DNA of 64,000 bases from Stenopsyche tienmushanensis (Eukaryota; Arthropoda; Insecta; Trichoptera; Stenopsychidae). Below the pieces are notes generated by a model, which did no database searches, had not been told where the DNA came from, and worked only from the letters and a program-made list of their open reading frames with translations. Where the stretch lies: assembly GCA_008973525.1 (NCBI GenBank), contig WACJ01000257.1, positions 434,001-498,000 on the forward strand. Direction: 5' to 3'. The first letter of the stretch is position 1; every line of letters starts with the position of its first letter. Of this stretch, positions 17,215-30,821 are shown piece by piece. Position numbers and translations under genes: made by a program.

Positions 17215-20200
17215 ATATGCACTAATATTTTCATGACACATCAAATGTAACAAGAGTTTTGAATACATGTTTTTAAGTATAATACATAAATGTTTGCTGA
17301 TTCATCAAATGAAAGATTTTACGGTAATAAATGAATGCTTATAAATGAACTGCTTTCGTTACTCTAACATAAAACAACGTCATCAAATGTACTTAAAATT
17401 TATTTCACAACTTTGTATTGTATGTTCATTATACAAAAATGACTTACAATATTTTAATAAATTAAATGTAATTGTGCTATCAAATGAAATATGTTTTTTA
17501 TCTTTATAAAATGTAATATCTTGAATCACAACGAATTAGATAAATGCTTACAAACTTTGATTAGTTTTGAATATGAAGAATTTAGATTAAAAACAAAGCT
17601 AGATTGGAAATGTTTATTAACTCGTTTGTATAGAGCGGATCATTGGCATTGAATTTAAGTTAAACCATAAGATTTTAACGTAAAAACTATAGTTCAAGAG
17701 GTGATAATTAAAAAGAAAAACATCCCAAATACATGTTACATGTAAAAAAAATATTTGGTAATTCAAATTAATAGATCTTAAAAATAACAACGAAATTAAA
17801 AAATAAATATGAATGAGAAGAAACCCGACTAGAAAATTTTACTGATGTAATTGTATCACAAAACTTATATTTCTAATAGAAAATATGCATTTATAGTAAT
17901 ATTTATAGCTACCATGTTGCCCATAAAAATACTTTGAAATATGTTTTACATTATACTGCAATTATTTTTATATTACATGGAACTAAATTATTACTATTAT
18001 CGGAATAGCTAATATTAATTCATCTATTGTATCCCAAAATTATGTTAGTTTGTCCCCTCGTTATACTCATGTTATACACCTGAGACGTGCTATTGTATTC
18101 TCAATGTGATAATAAACAACGAACAATTCAATTTAAATATAATTGAATTATGTATGTATAAAATACTTTTGTTAGATGAATATGTAAAATGAAAGTATGC
18201 CGTTAATGGAAAACAAATAGAAACACTCGCATTAACAATGCCATTTTAAACTTAATGAGATTCTGGGCATTTAACTTGTTATTACCGTCAAATATTATGT
18301 TAAATCAATCAACAAATAACGTCAAAATTTAGTGTTTGCTTAATGCAGACTAACGCTTATCAAAATTTTGATATTTCTTCCAACAATAAATAGTATACGA
18401 TAGTAAAAATGGATAAATAGAGTTAAAATTATTTTTTATATTGTCTGAAACATTATATTGATATTACAGAAATATATTTGGTCAGATATGGACACCACAA
18501 AAATGTTTTTTGAAGAATAAAATCGAATAAATAAATTTAAAAAGGCATGAGATGCTTGCAAAAATAAAAAAATCGTAGATCACTTTCACATCATTTTTAT
18601 GACGCAAACGTTTTAAAAATATCGCCACTAATCATACCGTCAGTAGATTTAAGCTCATGATGTTTGAATTATCAGTCGAATCACAGGACAACCTATTAGG
18701 CGTTATTTTGTCAATAATTATAACATGACTGGCATAAAAATATAAAACAATAGATCCGTTTTTAGATAATAATTGTACCTCAAAGCACTGATAGTCAATC
18801 CGGTCTCGGTGGTTTGTCTTGTAGACGCTGCATTGAAGGAGATGCAGAAATGCAGCATCGAATTAATATTTCTGTATTTTATAAACATATGCAAAGTATA
18901 AATAATAAAAAGATAGATTTAACAACACATTTTTACTTAGTCTCCACTAAAACTAGCAATATTTTGTAGTTGCGCTAAATCAAGTTACTGTGGGACCGGT
19001 TTGGAAAATTTTACTACTAACAAAGGTAAAAAGATTGACTACCCTTGATTTAAAGTGACTACATTTTTCTTTAAAGTAACAATATTGATAAAATGACTAG
19101 ATACTCAATCGACACTAATAATAATCATGATTAAATGACTAGGTACTTCTTTGAAGGCAAAAACAGTTTAATTTAATTTATCAATAAGAAGCATTATAAT
19201 TTTCAGGGTTAATAAGAAAACGTTTAATCGTCAACGAGGCATAATACCTAAAGCTGATTTGTAGTAAATTAAGATTTATTCTAGGGCATATTCTTAATCA
19301 GCGAACAAGCTCTATGATATGAAATCACAAGTATTTTTAATCTCTGTATAGAGAATATAGGCAGTTTTTTGTTGTAATTCCTAAATAATTAACGGAGGGG
19401 TGAAAAAGTCCAACGATCGTTTAATTCCTTAATACATGACAATTTTTATACTAATTTAAAATTAATATTTTAATTACAACTGTGGCTTTTTCTATAGTAG
19501 TACGCTATTTTTATTTGTGAAGTAAAATATGCTTTTTTTTGAATTTGCCGACTTAAACGTATTGAAATTTATATTATTTTATAAATATGTTACATGATCT
19601 TTAACATTAGATTATTTGTAAACAGAAATAAGAGAAAGCCTTTAAGTTTTTGCTTTAATAGTTAATTCCTTAAGGCTTGGTTCCGTACTAGCGTGGAAAT
19701 TTTGGTACATTTTTAATCGTAAATTTTGCGCAAAATGTGCGGTTCTAAGCGCATATCTCATAGAATTTATTAGCTTTATTTTAATAAGATTCTAAACGAA
19801 AAATATCTTTTTAAAAAGAGTACATCGATTTATATATTTAGATGGAGAGCTATATTTTTTTAAATATACTTATAATATTTTTGGATTACTTTCACTGTAA
19901 ATGGTATGGATTTTATACAACTACAAATACATCTAGATGCAAGTGCTACTATATTGCACAAATACCTAAAGGCTCCATTTTCAGCCAGGCTGTTAATTAT
20001 ATTATCTATTTACAATGATGAAAACATAACTGCATTTATTGAAAAATAAATTATTGTAAACATCATAATGAAAATATAATTTGTAATACTACTACATTTA
20101 TTTACGAAAATATAATACTACAGTTTATAGCTTTCTATACCAACAAAATACATATCACAAACCTTTTATACCCTTTCCTCCCAGCATTAATATATTTATG

Positions 20201-20436
20201 TAAAATTAAGAATCTACTTTTATTTTTCATCACGCATTTTAATTAAAACTGTATATGCATCGAGAAATTATTGAAGACGACAAAATTAGAAAATAACCAA
20301 GCACTGTTAAATTGGACAGAAATGCCTATCGTTAACAAGGGCTCATCCATCAAGATGATCCAGGTTTACTTGTCTTGCTATAAACAGTATCCAATCAATA
20401 TAATTTTGTTTCATCTTCCCTTTTTCATTTAATAGT
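17215..20436. other. Long AT-rich intergenic stretch
   Basis: About 3.2 kb with no open frame above 60 codons and no recognisable gene, RNA or transposon protein. Some stretches (18770-18870, 19670-19770) have higher complexity and may be old repeats, but I cannot identify them. Confidence 0.4.
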
Positions 20437-21135
20437 GACTAGTAGTTATGGTCCCGTTAGGAATGTCGTTTTTTTCATATTTACTTTTTGATCATCAGTT
20501 GTGTCCAGAAAAATATTCAAATATGTACACTTGAAAAAATAGGAAATATCATAAAACAGGGGGTGTGGATACCGCACGATATTACTGATGAGATCAAGGC
20601 GGTTCGTGCAAGTATGTGTCATGATTTAATCGATAAAGAGAAGAAACAACCGTTTTAACACTATCTTATGACTGGAGATGAAAAATGGATATTGCATTCA
20701 AATCAAAAATACAAAAGACAATGTTTTTCAAAGATGCAGTTAAAGAAACCAACTCCTCGACCGGGTCTAACAGTAAAAATAGCTCTTTTAAATGTATAGT
20801 GGGACTCCAACGGGATAATCTACCATGAAGTCCTTTCATACGGTCAAACCATAACGAGGGAGATTTATTGTTCGCAATTAGAAAGTTTAAAAGTGGCGTT
20901 TAATATGAAGAGGCCAAGTGTAGTCAACCGTCGCCAAATTCTTTAGCAACATAATAATGCGCTACTCCATAAATCAAAGATGGTTGAAAACAAATTAAAG
21001 GAACTCGGTTGGCAAACGATTCCACATCCACTTTGGAATAAAAAAAATATTCAATAGATGCGAAAAGGTTGTATTTACCGAAAAAGAAAACATTGTATCA
21101 TTTAAAAACGATGTTCCTAAGGGGACAATCTAATA
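20437..21135 (+). mobile_element. Mariner-like element, internally deleted
   Basis: Encodes a decayed mariner transposase middle: GVWIPHDITDEIKAV, then a YLMTGDEKWILHSN block, then pieces around the conserved HDNA motif, with stops and frameshifts. The ends carry imperfect inverted repeats (GGTCCCGTTAGGAATGTCG on the left; the right end reads inward as TTGTCCCCTTAGGAACATCG). The N-terminal half of the transposase is missing. A second copy with the same missing 5' part is at 45480-46330. Confidence 0.8.
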
Positions 21136-22149
21136 ATTACGAATGCACATTTAAGCTTTTTGCAAATACTGATACAATTAGTTTTAAAAGTTAGTGATTT
21201 TAATATCTATTCTATGATTAAAGGTGAAAACTTGCTAATTATTATTGAAAATATCTATTATTAAGGTTGTGTTATTGTCAAACGAGCAGATAGAAGCTGG
21301 GCCGCTAAAAGTTTTCTGATTGTTTGTTTGTATGGTTTATCCAGCTAGGGCCTATATTGATCAATTTTCCCCACCATCTATTTGTATGTATATTTATAAA
21401 ATAAATGTATTGTTACATGAAAAAATAGAAATACATAATCGGTGTAATTGCCTAAAAACACGATGAAAAAAAAGAGAGTAGAAGGCACTAAGGTATTTAA
21501 TGGCCAGAATTAATGAATTATGATCAGATATTATTTAATACTTAATACAGTTTATTTTAACTTTGGCAAAATTATTAGCACTTTAAGCTCCAACGTCCAT
21601 AACGTCTGAACATTTTTGTTTTGTTTATATTTTTATCTATGAAATTAAATAAATGTTACTGAAGAGATAATATCCATTATTTTTTTTAAATTCATTATAA
21701 TCCGTTTTATTCATTTTTTAGAATAATAATTATCATCAAATTGACTGAAAATGATTTTAAATTGACGCAATACTCACACGAAAAAACATTGGAGCGCAAA
21801 AGGCTAAGGAATAAAATATTGAAATTTGTATGATCTCTTAAAACGTATTTGATTATATCAACCTCAAATGAGAATACTGTTTAAGCCTGTATAAAGATGC
21901 ATAATTTTAAATTATAAAAATTCTATTGCTATCAGTACTTACATAAATTTAACTATAGATGTTAATATTTAATAAATAATTGATAAATGCATTTTTGTGA
22001 CTTTCTGCAAAATTACATTTAAACAATTAACAAAATTTAAGCATGCTGGTAAAACATTAAGCTAAAGGACAAGATAAAGGATCAACCAAATGCGACGGCT
22101 AGACGTTTTTTCAAATGATATAAGCCATTTTGTTTTAGAAGATAGTACA
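21136..22149. other. Intergenic, no gene seen
   Basis: AT-rich, no coding content or clear repeat. Confidence 0.4.
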
Positions 22150-23640
22150 ATTTTAACCATGGACAGGTATACACATTATTGAACAACTAACGAGTGATCC
22201 ATTGTTTCCGAACAAAATCTTGTTTGGCGATAAACACATTTCATAATGGTTGGATTCGTCTATAAGTAATTGTCGTATCTGGGGTGATGAAAATCCTCAT
22301 GTTATTCCAGAAAGATATCTACATCCAAAAAAAATTATGCATTTTGGACAAATGGGATAATTGGTCCACATTTATTCGAAGATGGTGCTGGAAATGCAGT
22401 TACTGTGAATGCTGAGCAGTACCAATCAATGTTGAGTGATTTTTATGACCACAATTAAATCATATTGGTGTGCCTGTTGTAACAATTGTTAGCAAACGAG
22501 TGTAAAGATATCAAGAACCTTCAATCGAAATACGATTTGTTTAATATAATTAAAAAGGTTAAACAAGCAGCCAGCATATATAAAAGTAAATGCATCAGCT
22601 GTTTAGCAGATCAAACAGACAAACTATTGAACACTGCGGAAAAACTGAAAGAATGGAAGTTACACGTCGAAAGTCCAGCATGCAATTAACAAATCTAAAA
22701 ACAGCTGGTCCAGACAGCATTCAAAGCGATATTCTAAAACTATTAACAGAAGATACAGCTATCTCCACGTTAGTTGACTTATTTAAAAGCGTATATAGAA
22801 CTAGAAATATACTGTCAGATTGGTTAAAATCCACTTTTATTACAATATCGAAAAAACCAAAAGCTAAAACCTGCAGTGATCATAGAATGATTAGCTTAAA
22901 GAGCCATATCCTCTAACTCTTTCTAAAAATCATTCATATAAGAATACACAATAAATGAGAAGAAAGAATAGGCTAAATTGCTGCAAAAACTGCTACAAAG
23001 CTGTTGAGATATGAACATTAACGTTTTCGCTTGTTTTGTTGATTATGAAAAGGCATTTGACACAGTAAAAGATGATAAATTAATAACCATCTTATCAAAA
23101 TTGGGCCTGGACAATAGCAACATACGAATAATAGCAATTTTTTACTGGAATCAATCCGCCGACGTACAAGTTGATGGTGAAACATCAGAAAGCATTCAAG
23201 TTTTAAGAGGCGTTCGACAGGGTTGTGTACTCTCTCCAATGTTATTCAACCTATGCTCGGAACATATTATAGAGGAGGCTGTCGGAGAGGCGCAACTAAA
23301 CCAACAACTCGAAGTGCTTACTATAATCAAAAAAGGAAAGTTAGAGTATTTTGGGCATGTAATGCGCAACAAGAAATATGCACTTCTATGATTAATTGTA
23401 TTAATACTCCAGGAGAAGATCAAGGGTCGTTGCGGCTGAAAAACTTGTGGCAGTGGTAGTACCAGAGCACTTTTCCGCACTGTTGCAAACAAGATAAAGC
23501 TTCAGTTGCTGGTTGCCGCCGCACTTGGAGCGCAAGGCACATAAAGAAGAAGTGTCTGTTGTCTATTTTCAACAAGACGGCATTACATATCACACAACTC
23601 GAGAAAACGTTACAAAAAAAAACATCTAGGAGTCACATTT
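22150..23640 (+). mobile_element. Tc1/mariner-type transposase remnant split by an RTE insertion
   Basis: The left part (22150-22480) translates, with frameshifts, to a DDE_3-type transposase stretch containing CRIWGDENPHVIPE, then IIGPHLFEDGAGNAVTVN. The right part (23563-23640) resumes with FQQDGITYHTTRENV, the segment that follows in this family and holds a catalytic Asp (QDG). The break coincides with the RTE element described separately. No terminal repeats were identified. Confidence 0.75.
22481..23552 (+). mobile_element. RTE-clade non-LTR retrotransposon, truncated, nested insertion
   Basis: Open pieces carry reverse-transcriptase blocks: KTAGPDSIQSDILKLL, a SDHR-ISL segment, VDYEKAFDTV (palm region) and VLRGVRQGCVLSPMLFNL. 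The downstream part includes the KGKLEYFGHVMRN tail typical of RTE-like polymerases. The YADD-containing catalytic block is deleted, and frames are broken. It ends in a short GAAGAAG-like tail. Near-identical 10-bp flanks (22471-22480 and 23553-23562, one mismatch) look like a target-site duplication. Confidence 0.8.
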
Positions 23641-25538
23641 GGATAATCCTATATAATTAAGGCAGTTCTATGGATAATGACAATAGTACATAAATGTACA
23701 GCAAATTTCCAAATCTAAAAACCACATTTTTAGATCTCTTTATTACTAAAATCACATAACTATTTTATCGGTGTTAGTTTATATGGGTCTTAAATTTAAT
23801 GAATATTTTTTTAAATTCAATATTTATAAAAATAAAATAGTCTACGGCTAATACCATCATTAAGTGATTTTTCTTCCGTGACTAGAAAACAAATATATTG
23901 AATTATAAATCTAAAAGAAATTTAAATAATCAATAAATAATTAAACAATGAATTGATAATTTCTTGGGAACATAGCTGGTCAGTTAAGGGAAGACATTTT
24001 AGTTAGATATGTACGAATAATATGTAAAATATTGCTTAAAAATGTACTTTTATAATACTGATGATATAAATATTTTTAATTAATCACCTAGTGGTTCATT
24101 GAGATCTTAGTGTTAATATGAAATAAATTTCAAAATTCAAGACTAGAATCACACAGAAATATTTACCAGATAAAAATATACAACCTAATTATAGAATAAA
24201 ACAATACAGAAATAAATATAAAATTATTTTCCTTTAAATAATATGCGATATTTTAATGCCACTGTATTCTAAAATCCTTTTAAAAAACCCAACGAGAGAG
24301 CCTATAGTTTCTTCCTGAATGAACATCATCATAACCAACAACAATGTACTTCCCAATTTAAACTTGTTAATAAAATCAAAACAAGTCAAAATTTATTCAA
24401 AAATACTAGCTTAAATAATCATGAAAATCTTTGGTTATTACGATAAACATAAAAATAGCTTCTTAATCTATCCTACGATTTTTTTCATATTACATATGTT
24501 AATTCCAGAATATCAGATCAAAAGGAATTATTAAATAATATTTAAAGGCAATGAAAATATTTCTTAAATACTCTACAAGGCAATTTCGGGAAAAATTATT
24601 AAAAAACGTATTACAAACAGTATCAAAGATCAGATTAAATGAATACTTATGCAAATTAACAGAATATCCATTATTATCATGAAATTTGAAAACAAATTTT
24701 TGAAGAGGAAGACCAAAATCTTTAGAGAGTTATGCCCAATGGATATATATAGTAAAAGAAGTAAAAAATAACTAACGCTTAATGGCTAGTTTAATTGACC
24801 CTGGATAGCCGGAATGGATGTCATAAATGGTTGATTTAATAAATAATTAACGCAATAAAAAAATATTATAACCAAATAGAAAATATGGACTGCTTTGCTG
24901 GACACTTAAAGCATATTGCAAAGGGCATCCATTTTCCAGCATTTTGATAATACAATTTAATCATGGACATGATATAATCATTCTTAAAGACTTGATTTAA
25001 AATCTGTGAATTAAAAAAAAATAATAACAGGTAAATCTAAGTAATACAGAGATTTATCGTGCCCACAATTCACAATAAAACATTGTTATAGATTGTGCAT
25101 TTTGCATCATCTCATTCTGCAAAAGTTCATTTTGGAATATATTACATATTTAAAAATGGACTATTTATGAGCAATATGTTATACAATTCATGTTTTTTTT
25201 GTGGAAATTTTAAAAAAGTATGATTTTAACATATGGTTTTATGAGCATTCAATTACTCAGCGAAATTCGCACATTAAATGATTGGACGTATGCACAAACG
25301 CCCTAAAGATTAAGATTTGATAATGATTTGTATTTTAATTTATATGTATATAAAAAAAATATGGGTCATATATAATGAAATTATTTTTAAAAAATCAGAA
25401 AAACAAATTTCGAGTGCTCAAGAGTAGATGGCTAAAAATTAGCGTCGTGCCAATTTTCACCAAAGCAATGAAAACTGATATTAACTAAAATAAATTTAAA
25501 AATAATCTTTGATTTAGCTTGACGTAGAAAAAATTATA
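23641..25538. other. Intergenic, no gene seen
   Basis: AT-rich, no open frame of interest and no recognisable repeat. Confidence 0.4.
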
Positions 25539-26013
25539 TTAGGTCTACCAGAAAGTTCTGTCTGTGAAGTGAAAGGATATAATATATTTTTCACACGTTT
25601 AATAATATTTATTGAACAATATAAATACCATTTTTAAAAAATGCTTTGTATTTAGAGGCAAAAAACTCAAATAATTCAGTTTGGAAGGTTTTTTTCTTCT
25701 AAGAATTTTGGAAATAAGTGATAATCAGAGGATTCTAGATCTGGGATATATGGGGGATGCAACGTAATTTCCAAGACTGGCTCTGCGATTTTCTGACGAA
25801 TCAACAAAACAGCGTATGGTCTGGCCTTATCATAATGCAGTATGATGTGCTTCTAATTGAACATCGTTGATTTTTTATGTATTTATTTTTTTGTATTAGA
25901 CGTGTTCCATTATGGAGATGATGAGCCAGAAACTGTCTCAAATGAATATTTGTATTACTTATATATTAAAACTTGAAATGACATCATCGGACAGAACTTT
26001 ATGATAGACTTAA
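25539..26013 (-). mobile_element. Mariner-like element with terminal repeats, internally deleted
   Basis: Inverted ends: left TTAGGTCTACCAGAAAGTTC; the right end reads inward as TTAAGTCTATCATAAAGTTC (3 differences in the first 13 bases). It is preceded by a TA. On the minus strand it codes for LEITLHPPY then SDYHLFPKF, the mariner C-terminal blocks. About 475 bp remain of an element normally near 1.3 kb. Confidence 0.8.
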
Positions 26014-26704
26014 ATATTTTCCTTTTTAAATAACAAAATACAGAATACTATCTAAACGTGAATAAAAACTATGAAATTAGATTAAAACATGTAACGCGCA
26101 TGAAATAATCCATTAAGCATATAATGCTAATGAATTACTCTTAAATTTTGTTACAGAGAAAACCAAAACATTAAAAGCAAGTATAGCACCAAGCAATGAC
26201 TATTTGAATACAATTTTAAAACTAGAATTTTTACAACTTACTTATGTAGAAGTGTAATTCTTTTGATTAAGGGTAAAAGTAAGAATAAAAATGATAACTT
26301 AAAAAAGAAATAACCACATGAAATGAAGTGGACTTTTACAAAAAACTAAATAGATTTAACCACACTTGTAGTATGTCAATTGTGAGAAATTTTGTTCAGC
26401 CTTCAAATATTCATAAACCTCTAAATAATTGACACTATCATATTTGTGCGATTTGGATTTAAAGGGAATGCATCAATTATGCAATAAATAATAAAATAAA
26501 ACCTATAATAATGTATAATTTAAGATCCTAAAAATTTGAAATAACTATTTCAGCTTGTCACGATTCGTTAAAATAAATGTGGTTTCGCTTACTAATGATA
26601 AAGATAACAGATAAAATGTATTAGACAATTTTGGTTATGATAATTTTTGAAAAAAGTGTAGTATAAAAGATATATTTTCATAAAATATCTTTAAATCAAT
26701 TTTT
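26014..26704. other. Probable INPP5E 3' flank / UTR
   Basis: AT-rich sequence downstream of the INPP5E stop codon. No other feature seen. Confidence 0.3.
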
Positions 26705-29700
26705 TTACTGAATGCTGCACACTGCAGAAGTGCCCGGCGGATGATCTAACATAGCAGCTCTTCTTTTAATACCTTCCAGATATACTTCTCTATTGAATAA
26801 ACCAGCAGCTAGAGGAATTCTAAAAATAAAATTACACATTTTTAAGATCAATAAAATAATACAAATGATCTCATTTGTAGATTTTGAATTAAAAATGTAA
26901 ATATTATCATATCTAACATATCAGTTCCAGGTCTTAAAGAAGCAGTAAATAAAGCCCAAACTGGTTTATGATCACTGGAACATATAGTTGGTACAGAATC
27001 ATAAGCCAAACAGTTAACGGTCGATATAGGTTCTGATGATTGCACACTGCTACTCCTTCTTAATCCTAAAATTCATCGTTTATTTGTCTTTGGTTATCAA
27101 ATTTTCATTTAATTTATAGACTTAAAAATATTTTCTAAGGTACCTGGTATTGACGATGAGTTAGCTGAAGAATTACTTCTAGTTTTGTATAGAATACGAT
27201 CTGTATAAGCTGGGGCACGTTGTTTGCTTGAAGTATCAAATATCTGGGTACCAGGATCATACTAAAATAGTGTTGATAATATGATATGTTTAAAATAAAA
27301 CACTTATCCTGAAAAATCAACTAACATATGATTATGTCTTAACAAAATTATATATACATAATTTCATACACAGTGGAACCTCAGGTTATGAGTTTAATTC
27401 ATTCTAGAAGTTAGCTCATAAGCCGATTAATATAAAAATATTCCATTTAATAATACCTTTAATGATGTTAGTATAAGTATAAAAGATTAAAACAATTATT
27501 TATTCATGGTACTTGAAGAAGGATTGCTTGAAGAAGGAGTCGTGCTGGCATGTTGGAGCTGATGGATGGAGGAGGTGGTAGGAGGATCAGCTGCATCTCG
27601 GGAGAACTGTCAACATATTTACTCTTGCAATCACTGACGTTTACTTTTTTAGATGATTTTAACTCACTTTTTTCACTATCTTTAACTTTTTTCTTTAAGA
27701 ATTTTTCAATCGACACTTGTTTTTAGGGACTTTTCAACACGTTGCCGAAGTGAGCCATAGCAACATCATTAAATAAATGAATAGCCCTATCTGGATGATT
27801 TTCTTCCATAAATGTTTGTAACATTAACCACATTGAAGTATGAGCTCTAGTTTCTGCTGCCGACAGTTTATTTTTCTCCCTCTTCTCTTCCTTCACCACC
27901 GACAGAGCCTCTTTTAGTTGACAGTGTTGTTGTTTATGCAACTCCTTCAACTCATCGATGCTGAGGTCCTTGCTATGTTCTGCAACGAATTATTCAATGT
28001 CAAATTCGTTTATCTCAAGGCCTAGGGATTTGCCCAGGGACACAATTTCTTCGACAGGCTGTTCTTCACTTGCAAACCCCTCGAAGTCTCGTTTTAAAAC
28101 CACCTCAGGCCACAATTTTCTCCACACAGAGTTTAGTGTTCTTCTTGAGACACCCTGCAAGTTCAGGCGCCATTAGTATGGATTTCAGAGGAAGATTATT
28201 ATCCAGCAGATATTTTTTTATCTCAGGACCAGCAACAGATCTATCTATTTGGTAAACAGCTCTTCGTCGGTCCATGCCTTACTGTTTGATCTCCGAAGAG
28301 TAAACAAGAAGAGGCTTTATCTTCTTGTTGCCACTCGCATTCGCACAAGAGGAGTGTCAGACGGTCTATCATCGGCTTATGGCCTGGTAACTTGGTCCGT
28401 TGGAACCGACGAAAATCACCCGTTCGACTCGTAACCCAAAAAACTCATAACCAGGAACACTTATAAGGCGAGGTTCTACTGTATTTATTCTTATTTCTAT
28501 TCTAATACAAAATAAAAAACCTTTAAAATAAATAAATCTCACATTTCAGAGAGATATTAATATTTATCGGTTGCAACTGTGTACAATGAAGTTATCAAAC
28601 ATGTCAAAAAATAATTAATTATGTGTCTTTTGAAAAACTTTCTATTTTGACTGTATTATTACGACATAAAAAACATTCTAATGCTTTCATGTTAAGTGAT
28701 TCTTACTATACCTTATAAGTGGGAGGAAAACGAATAGGAGCTTCTTGAAATCCTTTCAATATTGTTTCCCCGGCTAAAACAGCTGCTAACTGATCTGCTT
28801 GTAGCAAGGAAGGAGATACGGGCGAAGAATTATTTTGGCTGTTAAAACGACCATCCCTAACAGTATTTGCAAGATCTCTTAAAACTGCAGCCCTATTTTC
28901 TGATAACCGAAAATTTAAATCACCACACCAAATAACAACATCAAAATTGCAGGTAACGTCTGTGTAAAAGAAATATAAGAATTTTAATTTAAGATGCTAA
29001 TAATGACCATATCCATATTATAATGACAAAAAAGTATTTTACCTTTATTTTTTTTGTGCTTCAAAGGAAGATTTTTTGGGAGATCTAGTGATTTTATAAT
29101 TCTTTTAATATCGTGTACCCTCTCTTTTACTTTCTCTTGGTGTGCCGTCAAATGTGCCGTAACAAACATGAAGGTAGTGCCAAAAAGAGCAAAAGATATA
29201 GCCACAGCTCCTTTCGTCCGAAAAGCTGTTCCTGGCCTGACAGATATGCTCGAGTCTTCAGGCAAAGAACAAAACCAGATAAGATCCCTTCTTAGAAATA
29301 TGCATAGATGAAGTGTTCCTAAAAAAATACTTTTTAAATTCCTATTGCTCAAAAATCTATTTTGATAACTAATATTGAATTTATTTCTCACCTAATGTAG
29401 TAGAATGAAATAGTAAATGAGATGGTCCTAAGGCTTCCTGAATGGAAATTTCCCATTCTGTTCTTTCAGGCGTAGATTCTTGAGTTCCTATCGCTAATAT
29501 ATCAGGTACATGTTTGACATTACTTGGAAATAAAAAATCATTCAGCTCGCTAAAATAAAAATGATAATAAAATGATTTTGAAATTATGCACGCATGCATT
29601 TTTGAACAAAATATATTATACCTAGGCGGCATTTGTCCATTCATATTCCAAGTTCCGACATAAATTTCTACTTCTCTATTTGGAAAAACTCGCTCTAGTT

Positions 29701-30821
29701 CAGCTGCACCAAGAAGAGAATTTGATGCCAATCGTCCATGAAGATAATTTCTGAATTTACATATGTTTATAATTAAAAAACGAATTTCAAGAATTTATCT
29801 AATAAATTTTCAATTACCTTTCACGCGCCTTTTGGGTAGGTATGAGCCTTAAAACTTTAGCAGCTAAAAGAGAATTTCTAGCAAGACTGTCTGTGCTTCC
29901 CGATCTTGGTGTATTACATGATCTTGAGTCTTTAATACCTTCCCTATATTATAAATTTAATAATCATAATAATAACAGTAGAAAATATTCAACCATTTAT
30001 TTTTTAAAAGTATTTATAAGTAAATTCTATACATAAAAATATATAGAATTTGTTCAACTTTTTAAATCACAAAAATGGTTTTAATTGCATAATATGACCA
30101 TGCATGTTTATATTATAGAAAAAAAATTAGTATGTGTTTATTAATGTATTGTACAGGTATATTACCTATCGCTAGCCTTGGATGAAGAATTTTCAATACT
30201 GTCAAGAGATGATTTATCCAGACCGTTCACTCTGTTTTGTGAAGAAATATTTATATCATCCGTAGACTGCTGCATTGCTGACATACTTGAAGACATTCTA
30301 CTGTTTTGTAATATTCCAGCATTGATCATATTAGACAAACCATACTTAGTTGCATCATTGTTATGAAGTTGCATATCACAATTGGGATCACTTCGGGCTT
30401 TCACTATAACTTGCTGATATTTTAACATATCAATCTGCTTATAATGAGGATAAGAATTTCGATCTTCATTTATATGCGAATGATTTTCAATCATGCTTTT
30501 GGGTCTGATTGAGGGCTTATTTTCGAAGGAAGAGGGAGCAATAAATGCAGAAGAACTGTTTGTTAATCTTTGAGGTGTCGAAGTGACGAAAGAAGGACCA
30601 GCTTCCGAGTCTGAAAGGCATGCTCTATCCCCATTTTCGTGAGACCTTTTAGTCACGAAAAGAAATTCTGGAAGGGTGCGGGCATCTTGAAGATCTCCTG
30701 AGGAACTTGTGGTAGAGTCAGCATCCATAGAGCAACCGACCCTGGGAGATTTTTTAGCGAGCAACCGCCGCCGTAACGACAATTTTTCGCGCCCTGTTCC
30801 CGAACCCTCCATCTGTTTCAC
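26705..30821 (-). CDS. INPP5E: INPP5E-type inositol polyphosphate 5-phosphatase
   Basis: Removes the 5-phosphate of PI(4,5)P2 and PI(3,4,5)P3; the family acts on cilia and Golgi membranes. Exons on the minus strand: 30166-30821, 29818-29943, 29622-29750, 29392-29549, 29043-29318, 28712-28959, 27144-27261, 26918-27065, 26705-26819; 1974 nt, 657 residues (human 644). Residues 1-219 are polar and probably disordered. Catalytic blocks follow in order: [20 protein letters not shown]-like [36 protein letters not shown] and [11 protein letters not shown]. The C-terminus is CSIQ, a CaaX box expected to be farnesylated, as in vertebrate INPP5E. A second in-frame Met lies 9 bases after the chosen start. 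Exon 8 ends GATAT|GTTAGA, a weak donor chosen because it alone restores the conserved IPLAAG block. Intron 7 contains a Tigger element. Confidence 0.95.
27371..28481 (-). mobile_element. Tigger (pogo-type) DNA transposon in INPP5E intron 7
   Basis: Terminal inverted repeats CAGTGGAACCTC at the left and the complement of CAGTAGAACCTC at the right match the Tigger consensus. A TA follows the right end; the left TA has mutated to CA. Minus-strand open pieces such as [17 protein letters not shown] and [16 protein letters not shown] match the C-terminal part of Tigger transposases. The 28250-28440 part matches the second Tigger at 60273. Internally deleted and dead. Confidence 0.88.
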
